DNA of 64,000 nt, from contig DATHWW010000009.1 in assembly GCA_035460165.1 (NCBI GenBank), forward strand, positions 159,861-223,860. Reading direction: 5' to 3'. The translations under genes were made by a program, and so were the position numbers. The notes under the pieces were generated by a model. The model was not told the DNA's origin. It saw only the letters and a program-made list of their open reading frames with translations, and ran no database searches. This stretch comes from MM2 sp035460165 (lineage in GTDB: Bacteria > Pseudomonadota > Gammaproteobacteria > Burkholderiales > Methylophilaceae). Every line of letters starts with the position of its first letter. Within the stretch, counting starts at the first letter, position 1. Below are positions 25,335-33,480 of this stretch, piece by piece.

Positions 25335-26506
25335 CCATTTATCCACTGGCAACCTCGTCCTGGGATGACGAAGAGTTGCAAGCAATGCAGGAAGTCATTG
25401 CATCTGGCATGTTCACAATGGGCAAATATGTTGCCGCATTCGAGCAACGATTTGCTGACTATGCCGGCTCAAAATATTGTGTGATGGTGAATTCCGGCTC
25501 CTCTGCCAATCTGCTCATGGTTGCAGCGCTGCGCTACCGCAAACAAGGGTCACTCCAGCCTGGAGATGAGGTTATCGTCCCTGCAGTATCATGGAGCACA
25601 ACATACTCGCCGCTATATCAATACGGTCTCCGCTTGAAGTTTGTCGACATTGACAAGGACACGCTCAACTATGACTTGGACAAGTTGAAGCTAGCCGTTA
25701 CTGAAAAAACACGGGCATTAATGGTTGTTAACCTGCTCGGCAACCCCAATAACTTCGAGAAAATTCAGGAAATCATTGCGGAGCGTAACATTATTCTTCT
25801 CGAAGATAATTGCGAATCCATGGGTGCGGAATTCAAAAACAAGCAAGCTGGCACATTCGGCTTAATGGGGAGTTTTAGTGCATTTTTCAGCCACCACATC
25901 TCTACGATGGAAGGCGGCATGGTTGTTACGGATGACGAAGAGCTTTACCACATCATGCTCTCCATTCGCGCGCATGGCTGGACGCGGAACTTGCCAAAGC
26001 AGAATCACGTTTGTGGAACCAAGATCGAGAATGTGTTTGAGGAGTCTTTCCGCTTTGTACTGCCTGGGTACAACCTGCGTCCACTTGAGCTCTCCGGAGC
26101 CATTGGCCTCAAGCAATTAACGAAACTGCCCAAAATGATAACCTACCGACGTGTCAATGCTGAGCGCTTTTTAGAGCTGATGCGCGACTTCTCCTGGTTG
26201 CGTGTGCAAAGAGAGATAGGTCAAAGTAGCTGGTTCGGATTCAGCATGGTTCTGGATGAGAATACGAATATATCTCGCGAACAGCTTGTAGAAACCCTCA
26301 CAAAAAATGGTATAGATTGCCGTCCGATTGTGGCGGGAAATTTTGCCAAGAATGAAGTGCTAAAATGGTTTGATTATGAAATTCCCCATGGGCTTGAAAA
26401 TGCGGAGTGGATTGACAAATCAGGGATTTTTATCGGCAACCATCACTTTCCCTTAGATCGTGAACTTAATTACTTACGCTCTGCGCTGCAGTCATTGACT
26501 GCATAA
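25331..26506 (+). CDS. colD: GDP-4-keto-6-deoxy-D-mannose 3-dehydratase (ColD-type)
   Basis: This 391-residue PLP enzyme of the DegT/DnrJ/EryC1/StrS fold has His188-His189 in SHHISTMEGGM in place of the usual PLP lysine. That substitution defines ColD, which uses PMP and glutamate to remove the C3 hydroxyl from GDP-4-keto-6-deoxymannose on the way to colitose. The CDP-linked homologue RfbH shares the trait, but the gmd context, GIDCRPIVAGNFAKNEVL and QSSWFGFSMVL favour ColD. It overlaps the preceding epimerase-reductase by 4 bp. The product should be a 3,6-dideoxy-4-keto sugar, which may be reduced to colitose or modified by the epimerase and C-methyltransferase encoded next. Confidence 0.9.
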   Translation: MTIYPLATSSWDDEELQAMQEVIASGMFTMGKYVAAFEQRFADYAGSKYCVMVNSGSSANLLMVAALRYRKQGSLQPGDEVIVPAVSWSTTYSPLYQYGLRLKFVDIDKDTLNYDLDKLKLAVTEKTRALMVVNLLGNPNNFEKIQEIIAERNIILLEDNCESMGAEFKNKQAGTFGLMGSFSAFFSHHISTMEGGMVVTDDEELYHIMLSIRAHGWTRNLPKQNHVCGTKIENVFEESFRFVLPGYNLRPLELSGAIGLKQLTKLPKMITYRRVNAERFLELMRDFSWLRVQREIGQSSWFGFSMVLDENTNISREQLVETLTKNGIDCRPIVAGNFAKNEVLKWFDYEIPHGLENAEWIDKSGIFIGNHHFPLDRELNYLRSALQSLTA

Positions 26507-26512
26507 ACCTGA

Positions 26513-27064
26513 ATGAAAGTTACTAAAACAGCAATATCAGGTGCATACCTGATCGAGCTCGATGTATATGGAGATCATCGTGGATTTTTCCTCGAAAGCT
26601 ATCAAAAACAAAGATATGAGAAATTTGGATTAAATGTCGATTTTGTCCAGGATAATCGCTCATTATCCGAACAAGGAGTGCTACGAGGACTGCACTATCA
26701 AATTAAGCGCCCTATCGGCCATTTGGTCTATGTAACGCGAGGTTGTATATTTGACGTCGGCCTTGATTTGAGATTGACATCACCCACCTTCGGAATTTGC
26801 ATTGAATTTACACTTTCAAGCGATAACAACCAGCAATTATATTTGCCGCCTGGCGTCGCACATGGATTCTGCGCACTTGAGGAAACCAATGAAATTCTTT
26901 ACAAATGCACCGACTACTATTATCCCGACGATGAGGCAGGGGTATTGTGGAATGATACGGATTTAAACATCCGTTGGCCCATAAGTAATCCTAAAATCAA
27001 AGCCCGAGACGCACTGTTTCCACAGTTAAAAAATATCGACCCATCAAGACTACCAAAAGTTTAA
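26513..27064 (+). CDS. rmlC: dTDP-4-dehydrorhamnose 3,5-epimerase family protein
   Basis: This 183-residue RmlC-like cupin has GDHRGFFLESY at residues 20-30, FVQDNRSLS, the catalytic-histidine motif LRGLHYQ, GCIFDVGLDLR, LPPGVAHGFCALE and the catalytic tyrosine region KCTDYYYPDDEAG. Active-site residues appear intact. rmlA, rmlB and rmlD are not in this window, so it may act on dTDP sugars made elsewhere or on a different 4-keto sugar. It sits between colD and a C-methyltransferase, an arrangement recalling branched deoxysugar pathways in which a RmlC homologue acts next to a C-methyltransferase. Confidence 0.88.
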   Translation: MKVTKTAISGAYLIELDVYGDHRGFFLESYQKQRYEKFGLNVDFVQDNRSLSEQGVLRGLHYQIKRPIGHLVYVTRGCIFDVGLDLRLTSPTFGICIEFTLSSDNNQQLYLPPGVAHGFCALEETNEILYKCTDYYYPDDEAGVLWNDTDLNIRWPISNPKIKARDALFPQLKNIDPSRLPKV

Positions 27065-27083
27065 GCCCAAAGAGAGCCTTGTA

Positions 27084-28289
27084 ATGAAATGTAGAATATG
27101 CACAAATACAATTGAGCCATTTATGTCCTATGGCAAGATGCCTATTGCAAATGGTTTTTTGAAGCCGGAAGACTTCGATAAAGAATACTTCTTTGAGCTA
27201 AAGCCTGCCTTTTGCCCACATTGCCTGACATTTCAAATCGAGGATCAACCTGCGCCTGAAATGATGTTTCATGAGAACTATGCATTCTTCTCGAGAACAT
27301 CTATTCATATGCAGCGCCATTTCAAAGCCTATGCTGATTGGGTCTGCGAGCATCACTTAGCAACTGGAGACTCCTTCGTTGTAGAAATTGGTAGCAATGA
27401 TGGAATCATGCTCGAGAATTTCGCCAAAAGAGGCATTCGTCATCTGGGAGTGGAGCCATCGGCAAACGTAGCTGAAGAAGCTCGGAAACATGGCGTCAAT
27501 ACTATGGTTCGGTTTTTTGGCCCAGAGTCTGCCACTGAAATAGCTCAGCAATATGGCCAGGCCGATGCGCTTATCGCTGCAAATGTCATGTGCCATATCC
27601 CAGATATGCATGGAATTGCAAAAGGGGCTGATGTATTGCTGAAGCAAGATGGTGTTCTTGTCTTTGAAGATCCTTATTTGGGTTCAATGATTGAGAAAAC
27701 GTCGTACGACCAGATTTATGATGAACATGTCTTCATTTTTTCGGCCCTTTCCGTAAGTAATATCTTTGCGCCTTATGGTTTTGAGTTAATTGATCTCTTG
27801 AAGCAGGAAACACATGGCGGCTCTATGCGTTATGTTCTTGCCCGCAGGTCGGCTCGCCCCGTTGCTTCGGTAGTGGCAGCAACTCTTGCTGAAGAAAAGG
27901 CAGTTGGCCTTCATCTTCCCAAAACTTACGAGCAGTTCCGCCAAGCATGCGAAGCCTCGAAAGAGCGGTTGGTTCGTCTTTTGACAGAAGAAAAAAAGTC
28001 CGGTCATCGCATCGTCGGATATGGTGCCACGTCAAAAAGCACCACCATTTTGAACTACTGTGGCATCGGCCCGGATTTGGTCGAGTTTATTTCCGACACG
28101 ACCCCGATCAAGCAGGACAAGTTCACGCCCGGCATGCACATCCCGGTGAAACCCTATTCAGCCTTTTCCGAAAACCACCCTGATACCGTGCTGTTGTTTG
28201 CCTGGAACCACAAGACCGAGATTCTCGAGAAAGAAAAAGCTTTCACGGAAGCCGGTGGCAAGTGGTTGACACATATTGAGAAAGACTGA
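27084..28289 (+). CDS. NDP-hexose C-methyltransferase
   Basis: This 401-residue protein has the three-part layout of sugar C-methyltransferases (TylC3/NovU type). An N-terminal zinc site with Cys3, Cys6, Cys44 and Cys47 (CRIC, CPHC) comes first. A SAM-binding domain follows with VVEIGSNDGIMLENF (about 99-113) and HVFIFSALSVSNIFAPYGFE. Last is a C-terminal domain with GYGATSKSTTILNYC. Such enzymes methylate a carbon next to the keto group of an NDP-4-keto-6-deoxysugar, giving branched sugars. It follows rmlC by 19 bp. The position methylated (C3 or C5) cannot be read from the sequence. Confidence 0.88.
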   Translation: MKCRICTNTIEPFMSYGKMPIANGFLKPEDFDKEYFFELKPAFCPHCLTFQIEDQPAPEMMFHENYAFFSRTSIHMQRHFKAYADWVCEHHLATGDSFVVEIGSNDGIMLENFAKRGIRHLGVEPSANVAEEARKHGVNTMVRFFGPESATEIAQQYGQADALIAANVMCHIPDMHGIAKGADVLLKQDGVLVFEDPYLGSMIEKTSYDQIYDEHVFIFSALSVSNIFAPYGFELIDLLKQETHGGSMRYVLARRSARPVASVVAATLAEEKAVGLHLPKTYEQFRQACEASKERLVRLLTEEKKSGHRIVGYGATSKSTTILNYCGIGPDLVEFISDTTPIKQDKFTPGMHIPVKPYSAFSENHPDTVLLFAWNHKTEILEKEKAFTEAGGKWLTHIEKD

Positions 28290-29062
28290 TGTCTGCCGAC
28301 CGCGAGTTTCATATTTGGGAGGGGGTGTATCAACACTGGGATGACGCACCTCAGCTTGGTGATGCCTTCAACAATGAGAAATGGCTCGCCGAACAAGCCG
28401 CAGCCATAAGTGCAGAGATATCTGACCAAACCGGGGAGCACGGCACAATTCCCGCTTGCGCTATCTCCCGCGACTATATTCTACCTGTCATTGCCGCATT
28501 GGCAGTGCAACAGGGACATTTGAAGATTTTAGACTTTGGCGGCGGCCTTGCCTCCAGTTATCCTCTCGTAATGGGCTCGATACCTGGTAGCGAGCGTATC
28601 GAATTCCATGTTGTGGAAGGCAGCGGGATCTGCGAACGCGGTCGCAAGCAATTTGCGGGACTCAGCAATTTGCAGTTCCACACGAGTATTCCCAAAGAGG
28701 ATGCCCACTTTGACATCGTCCATGCTGGCCGCTCTTTCCAATATATCGACGATTGGCGAGCCTTGCTCACGACGTTCTCCAACCTGCGTCCACGTTACTT
28801 GGTTCTGGCTGGGCTGCTAGCCGGTGATATTTCGCCCTTCGTATCTCTCCAGAATTACTACGGTTGCAAGATTCGCGTCCGCTTTCTGAATCGCGACGAA
28901 CTAATTAAGGCCATAGAGCAGCTGGGCTTCCGGCTCGTCTATAAATCGCTGCATCTCTCCAAGCGACTCGGCAAAGAAGGTCCGTTGCCCATGGGTAACT
29001 TTTCGATCGAGAACCGACTGGAGCACCCTTGCCAACTGCTTTTTGAATGGGTTAACCAATGA
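28289..29062 (+). CDS. Putative methyltransferase, TIGR04325 type
   Basis: This 257-residue protein has a SAM-like glycine motif KILDFGGGLASSYP at about residues 79-92 and the family opening IWEGVYQHWDDA. I recognise it as the TIGR04325/LIC12133 group of putative methyltransferases found in O-antigen and capsule loci; the reaction is not known to me. Its first base overlaps the last base of the C-methyltransferase stop, and it overlaps the next gene by 4 bp, so it is translated as part of the sugar-modification set. Confidence 0.75.
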   Translation: MSADREFHIWEGVYQHWDDAPQLGDAFNNEKWLAEQAAAISAEISDQTGEHGTIPACAISRDYILPVIAALAVQQGHLKILDFGGGLASSYPLVMGSIPGSERIEFHVVEGSGICERGRKQFAGLSNLQFHTSIPKEDAHFDIVHAGRSFQYIDDWRALLTTFSNLRPRYLVLAGLLAGDISPFVSLQNYYGCKIRVRFLNRDELIKAIEQLGFRLVYKSLHLSKRLGKEGPLPMGNFSIENRLEHPCQLLFEWVNQ

Positions 29063-30153
29063 TTCCATGCGCCTCGCCCTTGGCCCAGCTTCCTCCGCTA
29101 GAAAGTGAGATTCACGCTGCGATTCAGAGCGTATTGAGGAATGGTAACTATATCCTCGGCGGTCAAGTGTCCGCTTTCGAAGCTGAATTTTCCGCCTATT
29201 TGGGTGTTACGCATGTGATAGGCTGCGGCAGTGGAACGGATGCCATCGTACTGGCACTTCGTGCGCTTGATATCGGCCCTGGCGACGAAGTCATAGTCCC
29301 TTCTCATACCGCCACAGCAACTGTTACCGCTGTCATGCTGAGTGGTGCAACGCCAGTGTATGCCGACATTTCCGCTGACTGCTACACGCTGGATATTCAA
29401 AAGGTCGAAGAAGCCTGTTCGGCCAGAACCAAGGCAGTCATAGCTGTCCATTTGTATGGCCAGGCCACCGATCTTGATGGGTTGCTGGAGATTACTCGAC
29501 GTCGTAGGTTACGGCTAATCGAAGATTGCGCACAAGCGGCAGGCGCATCCTTTCGAGAAAAGAAGCTAGGTACAATTGGTGACATTGGTTGTTTCAGCTT
29601 TTTCCCGACCAAAAATCTAGGAGCCATTGGCGACGCAGGTGCAGTAGTCTGCAAGGACGCCGAAATAGCGGCGCGCATCCGACGCCTGCGCCAGTATGGC
29701 TGGGATGATAGGCGGATTAGTATCGAAACCGGAATGAACAGCCGTTTGGACGAAATGCAAGCAGCCATCCTCCGCGTCAAGCTGCCGCACCTTGATCAGC
29801 ATAATACTGATCGCGCCCAACAGGCAGTTGGCTACAAAACTACATTGGCAGACTTACCGATTATATTGCCCGCACAACGAGCGCACAGTTCACATGTCTA
29901 TCACCTGTTTGTTATCCGCACTTCGGCGGCCGATCGCGACATGCTGATCCAGCATCTCGCTCGGAACGGAATTACATGCGGCATCCACTATGCGACTCCG
30001 GTACATCTGATGCCTGCATTCAATGGTAAGCACGCATTACCGATCACCGAGTCGATCGTTAAGGAGATCGTGAGTCTGCCAATGTTTCCAGGGCTAGACA
30101 AAAATGCTCAGGAACGCGTTATTTCTAGCATTCGAGCATTTTATGCTCGATAA
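29059..30153 (+). CDS. Sugar aminotransferase, DegT family (FdtB/QdtB-like)
   Basis: This 364-residue PLP enzyme has Lys185 in FFPTKNLGAIGDAGAV, AVHLYGQATDL and MNSRLDEMQAAIL. These features resemble the 3-aminotransferases (FdtB, QdtB) that make dTDP-3-amino-3,6-dideoxyhexoses from a 3-keto intermediate. A 3,4-ketoisomerase of the matching kind is encoded 4 kb downstream at 33029, which supports the pairing. The substrate nucleotide is uncertain because rmlA and rmlB are not in view. It overlaps the preceding gene by 4 bp. Confidence 0.82.
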   Translation: MIPCASPLAQLPPLESEIHAAIQSVLRNGNYILGGQVSAFEAEFSAYLGVTHVIGCGSGTDAIVLALRALDIGPGDEVIVPSHTATATVTAVMLSGATPVYADISADCYTLDIQKVEEACSARTKAVIAVHLYGQATDLDGLLEITRRRRLRLIEDCAQAAGASFREKKLGTIGDIGCFSFFPTKNLGAIGDAGAVVCKDAEIAARIRRLRQYGWDDRRISIETGMNSRLDEMQAAILRVKLPHLDQHNTDRAQQAVGYKTTLADLPIILPAQRAHSSHVYHLFVIRTSAADRDMLIQHLARNGITCGIHYATPVHLMPAFNGKHALPITESIVKEIVSLPMFPGLDKNAQERVISSIRAFYAR

Positions 30154-30193
30154 TCATAGTTAATCGCCAAAGGGCAATAGTTGGAAATCTGTA

Positions 30194-30808
30194 ATGATGG
30201 AAGAAATCAGACTTAATCTTGGCTGTGCCTCGCGGCCCCTTTCCGGCTATATCAATATCGATCTCAATACGCTTGAAGAAATCAAAGCTCGTTATCCAAA
30301 CATAGAAATTCCGAACGACGTCCAAGTCTTTCAGTACGACATTTTTGCATTACCTTTCGAAGACGGCACAATCTCCGAGATCAGAAGCGATTCCATGCTT
30401 GAGCACTTGTCCTTCCTCGAAGAGAAGAAATTTTTTTACGAAATGTTACGCGTGCTGCGTCGCGGCGGGAAACTGGTGTTTTCGGTGCCGGACTTTGAAG
30501 ACACCGTTACGAAATGGCTGGCCGCTGATGATGATTGGCGCGACTTTTACCGCAATGATGCCGAAGCAATCGCAAAGCAACACTGGTTCGGCCAATACTC
30601 TTATTCCACCAAGAGTCGGTGGGGCTATCTAACCGCCAGCATGTTTGGCCCACAAAACAGCGAAGGCCAGTTCCACAAGAACTGCTATACAGAAAAGAAG
30701 ATTCGGGCGATGCTTGACTTCCTGGGCTTCGAAATCGAGGACCTTTCCTTTTTTTCATGGAAGGAAGATCGCGATCGCATGATCAAGGTAGTCGCAGTAA
30801 AAAAATAG
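30194..30808 (+). CDS. Class I SAM-dependent methyltransferase
   Basis: This 204-residue protein has the SAM motif LNLGCASRPLSGYINID at residues 7-23 and the post-motif pattern SDSMLEHLSFLEEKKFFYEM with LRRGGKLVFSVPDF, typical of methyltransferases encoded with glycosyltransferases. The target may be a sugar hydroxyl or a lipid-linked intermediate; nothing in the sequence decides. It lies 40 bp after the aminotransferase. Confidence 0.8.
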   Translation: MMEEIRLNLGCASRPLSGYINIDLNTLEEIKARYPNIEIPNDVQVFQYDIFALPFEDGTISEIRSDSMLEHLSFLEEKKFFYEMLRVLRRGGKLVFSVPDFEDTVTKWLAADDDWRDFYRNDAEAIAKQHWFGQYSYSTKSRWGYLTASMFGPQNSEGQFHKNCYTEKKIRAMLDFLGFEIEDLSFFSWKEDRDRMIKVVAVKK

Positions 30809-30904
30809 TTAACTGCCCATATGCATCTGCCTATACAAAATTGGCATCGAAAGCACATGATCTCGCTGCTGTCTTTGTTAATTAACCAGCCAAAATGCAA
30901 CTAA

Positions 30905-31876
30905 ATGGCACCGCCAGATGTAAAATTCGAGGTCATTGCAGGAATGCGTCATTCGGTAATCCACATCGGAGCAAACAAAACAGCTTCGACGACATTGCAG
31001 CGAGCGCTGTTCAGCACACATAGCCAAATTCAGTACCTTGGGGAGGACGGAGTAGGCTATGCCGACTATGCGCCCTTGGTAAACTCGCTGGCCAACGATG
31101 ACGACCTATATTACCCCGCCAATAAGTGCGCCGAGCTTTTTCAGCGCCATCTGAGTGAGGCTTCCGACAAGACCTTCCTATATTCGAATGAAGACGTGAT
31201 GACCAGCCATTTGCCGCTGATTTGTGCAAAACGTCTACATTCGCTCGTACCCGATGCGGAAATACTGCTGGTTATCCGTAACCAGCATACCGCGGTGCCC
31301 TCCTTCTACGCCAATCATGGAGCCTTCCTGAAGCCAGCTCCACCATCCTATTTTCGACGTCATGTAAGCGTTGACGATTGGATTTCCTTCCAGACCATGT
31401 TCGACAAGTACGGCGCACTTGCCAGTTTCAGGTACGACCAGTTTCTGTCTATCTACGAGCAGTTGTTTGGTAAAGATCGCGTGCACGTATTGCTCTTTGA
31501 AGAATTTGTCAGCGATCGCAAGAGTTTCATCGACAAACTATCCGGCATTCTGCGCATCGATCCCGTAGAAGCATTGAATGGATTGAAAGCGAGCCATGAA
31601 CGTCGCCGCCTTACAGGGCGCTTGCTGGCCTACAACAAGTTCCGTACCTCATTCTTCTGGGGTACCCAGTTCAGCAAGCTCCTCCCGTTCGGCAACCGAC
31701 TTTCAAATCTTGTAGATGGTTTCCTCGAAAAAGGCTCCCCAGCCAAGATAGCGATGAGCCCCGAAATAAAGAAGACAATTCATGAGCTTTATTGCGAGGG
31801 TAATACCAAGTTGGCGGAAAAGTACAATTTGCCATTGGCTCAGTACGGCTATCCCCTATCAGCCGTGCCTGCCTAA
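30905..31876 (+). CDS. Sulfotransferase family protein
   Basis: This 323-residue protein begins with SVIHIGANKTASTTLQ (about residues 17-32), the PAPS 5'-phosphate loop of sulfotransferases. EILLVIRNQHTAVPSFY (about 119-135) corresponds to the 3'-phosphate binding stretch with the conserved Arg. It would transfer sulfate from PAPS to a sugar hydroxyl of the polymer. The start is uncertain: ATG 30905 lacks a good ribosome site, and in-frame ATG 30944 (MRHSVIH) is the alternative. No PAPS-synthesis genes are in the window. Confidence 0.8.
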   Translation: MAPPDVKFEVIAGMRHSVIHIGANKTASTTLQRALFSTHSQIQYLGEDGVGYADYAPLVNSLANDDDLYYPANKCAELFQRHLSEASDKTFLYSNEDVMTSHLPLICAKRLHSLVPDAEILLVIRNQHTAVPSFYANHGAFLKPAPPSYFRRHVSVDDWISFQTMFDKYGALASFRYDQFLSIYEQLFGKDRVHVLLFEEFVSDRKSFIDKLSGILRIDPVEALNGLKASHERRRLTGRLLAYNKFRTSFFWGTQFSKLLPFGNRLSNLVDGFLEKGSPAKIAMSPEIKKTIHELYCEGNTKLAEKYNLPLAQYGYPLSAVPA

Positions 31877-31895
31877 CTTTACATAGGAGAAGTTT

Positions 31896-33032
31896 GTGAA
31901 TTTGGAACTCTTTGGCCCTTCGATAACGGAACATGAAATCAAGACCGTTATGGACGCAATGCAGAATGGTTGGTATGGAGACCGTAAGTATTGGTATGTC
32001 GAGAATTTCGAACGCGAATTCGCTCAATATCATGGCCGAAAATACGCGCTCATGACACCGAACTGTACTTCTGCCATTCATTTACTTCTGCTGGGCTTAG
32101 GCATCGGCTTCGAAGATGAAGTGATTGTACCCGAATGCACTTGGATCGCTTCCGCCACGCACATCACTCATGTAGGCGCGAAGACCGTTTTCGCGGACAT
32201 CGACGAAACCACCTGGTGCATGTCGGCTGACAGCTTTGAGCGCGCCATCACGCCGAAGACCAAGGCGGTCATTGCAGTGGATCTCTACGGCAACATGCCC
32301 GACATGGACGCCATCCGCCGCGTCGCCGACAAGCATGGCCTCTATCTCATCGAGGATGCGGCCGGCGCGCTCGGCTCCGTCTACCGCGGCAAGAAGGCTG
32401 GCAGTTTCGGCATCGGCTCAGTGTTCAGTTTCCACCGCACCAAGACCATTACCACGGGCGAAGGCGGCATGCTGCTGGTTGACGACCAGAAGCTCTATGA
32501 GCGCTGCCACTTCCTGCGCGACCACGGTCGCTCCAAGGACAAACACTACTTCAACGACGAGGCCGCATACAAGTACATGCCCTGTAATCTGCTCGGTTCT
32601 CTCGGTTATGCTCAGTTCCAGCGCGTTGAAGAGCTGGTCCAGGCAAAGCGACATCTGCTTGAGCGCTATCGCCAGGCATTCGCCGACGTGCCTGACGTCT
32701 ACCTGAATCCCGAGCCGCCTGAAGGCCGCAACGGCGCTTGGTGCACCGCGCTGATCTTCGGCCACAGCCACAAGGTCAACAAGGAACAGGTCATTGCCGA
32801 GCTGACCAGAAAGGGCTTCGAAGGCCGCCCCTTCTTCTATCCGCTCAGCAGCATGCCGGCCTACGGCAGCCGCGGCGTCGAAATGATGCGCAGGAATCCA
32901 GTCGCCTATGATCTCTCATACCGCGGCATCTGCCTGCCCGCTGCCTTCAAAACCAGCGATGCCCAGCTGCTCGAATACTGCAACGGCATCCGTTCCGTTC
33001 TTGGCCTCGCGCCCAAGGCGGCATTCGAATGA
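31896..33032 (+). CDS. Sugar aminotransferase, DegT family (GDP-perosamine synthase-like)
   Basis: This 378-residue PLP enzyme has Lys183 in FHRTKTITTGEGGML, DLYGNMPDMDAIRRVADKHG, YKYMPCNLLGSLGYAQFQR and GRPFFYPLSSMPAYG. These patterns are close to PerA/RfbE, which aminates GDP-4-keto-6-deoxymannose at C4, the product of Gmd encoded upstream. The start is GTG 31896, with TAGGAGA about six bases upstream. Base composition changes inside the gene: the first 270 bases resemble the neighbours, while the rest is markedly GC-richer, suggesting recombination within the gene. The substrate assignment is inference. Confidence 0.82.
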   Translation: MNLELFGPSITEHEIKTVMDAMQNGWYGDRKYWYVENFEREFAQYHGRKYALMTPNCTSAIHLLLLGLGIGFEDEVIVPECTWIASATHITHVGAKTVFADIDETTWCMSADSFERAITPKTKAVIAVDLYGNMPDMDAIRRVADKHGLYLIEDAAGALGSVYRGKKAGSFGIGSVFSFHRTKTITTGEGGMLLVDDQKLYERCHFLRDHGRSKDKHYFNDEAAYKYMPCNLLGSLGYAQFQRVEELVQAKRHLLERYRQAFADVPDVYLNPEPPEGRNGAWCTALIFGHSHKVNKEQVIAELTRKGFEGRPFFYPLSSMPAYGSRGVEMMRRNPVAYDLSYRGICLPAAFKTSDAQLLEYCNGIRSVLGLAPKAAFE

Positions 33033-33480
33033 AGGGTCTCGACGACATCCGGACCATCGACGTCCCCAGCTACTCCGACCGGCAGGGCCTGCTCGTTGCC
33101 TACAACGGAGCCGTCGACTTCGGCATGGATATCAAGCGTGTCTTCATCGTTACGGGACACGCCAACTCGCTGCGCGGCAAGCATGCGCACAAGGCGCTGA
33201 CGCAGACTCTCGTGTGCGTGCAGGGTGCCTGCCGCGTCGTCTGCGATGACGGCAAGGAGCGCAGGGAATTCGCACTCGATCAGGCCAGTCACGCGCTGGT
33301 CGTGCCGAACGGTATCTGGGCCGAGCAGCTCTACACCAGCGAAGGCACGGTCCTGATTGTGTTTTGCGACCTACCCTACGACGAGAGCGACTATATCCGC
33401 GACTACGACGCCTATCTGGCTTTCCGGAAGGTGGGGGGCGTATGAAGGCGATTGTCACCGGCGGCCTCGGCCACATCGGT
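32170..33480. other. GC-rich mosaic block inside the polysaccharide locus
   Basis: From about 32170, inside the aminotransferase gene, to about 33480, some 13 codons into the epimerase gene, the sequence uses GC-ending codons (GCC, CGC, GGC, CTG) far more than the AT-richer genes on both sides. Long open antisense frames appear here, as expected for GC-rich coding DNA. Both edges fall within coding sequence without breaking the frame, so the block looks like a homologous replacement. Borders are by eye. Confidence 0.6.
33029..33445 (+). CDS. Sugar 3,4-ketoisomerase, FdtA/QdtA (WxcM-like) family
   Basis: This 138-residue cupin has the family signature RGKHAHKALTQTLVCVQG (residues 49-66), with the histidines of the active site, and FRKVGG at the end. 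FdtA/QdtA enzymes convert dTDP-4-keto-6-deoxyglucose to the 3-keto isomer that FdtB/QdtB aminates. The FdtB-like gene is at 29059. It overlaps the upstream aminotransferase and the downstream epimerase by 4 bp each, and lies in the GC-rich block. Substrate stereochemistry cannot be assigned. Confidence 0.85.
   Translation: MKGLDDIRTIDVPSYSDRQGLLVAYNGAVDFGMDIKRVFIVTGHANSLRGKHAHKALTQTLVCVQGACRVVCDDGKERREFALDQASHALVVPNGIWAEQLYTSEGTVLIVFCDLPYDESDYIRDYDAYLAFRKVGGV

Noticed and set aside
25331..26506. ColD gene considered as an ordinary aminotransferase or CDP-sugar RfbH
   Set aside because: The lysine is replaced by His188, which excludes a normal aminotransferase, and the gmd/manC context and sequence fit the GDP-sugar enzyme better than RfbH.
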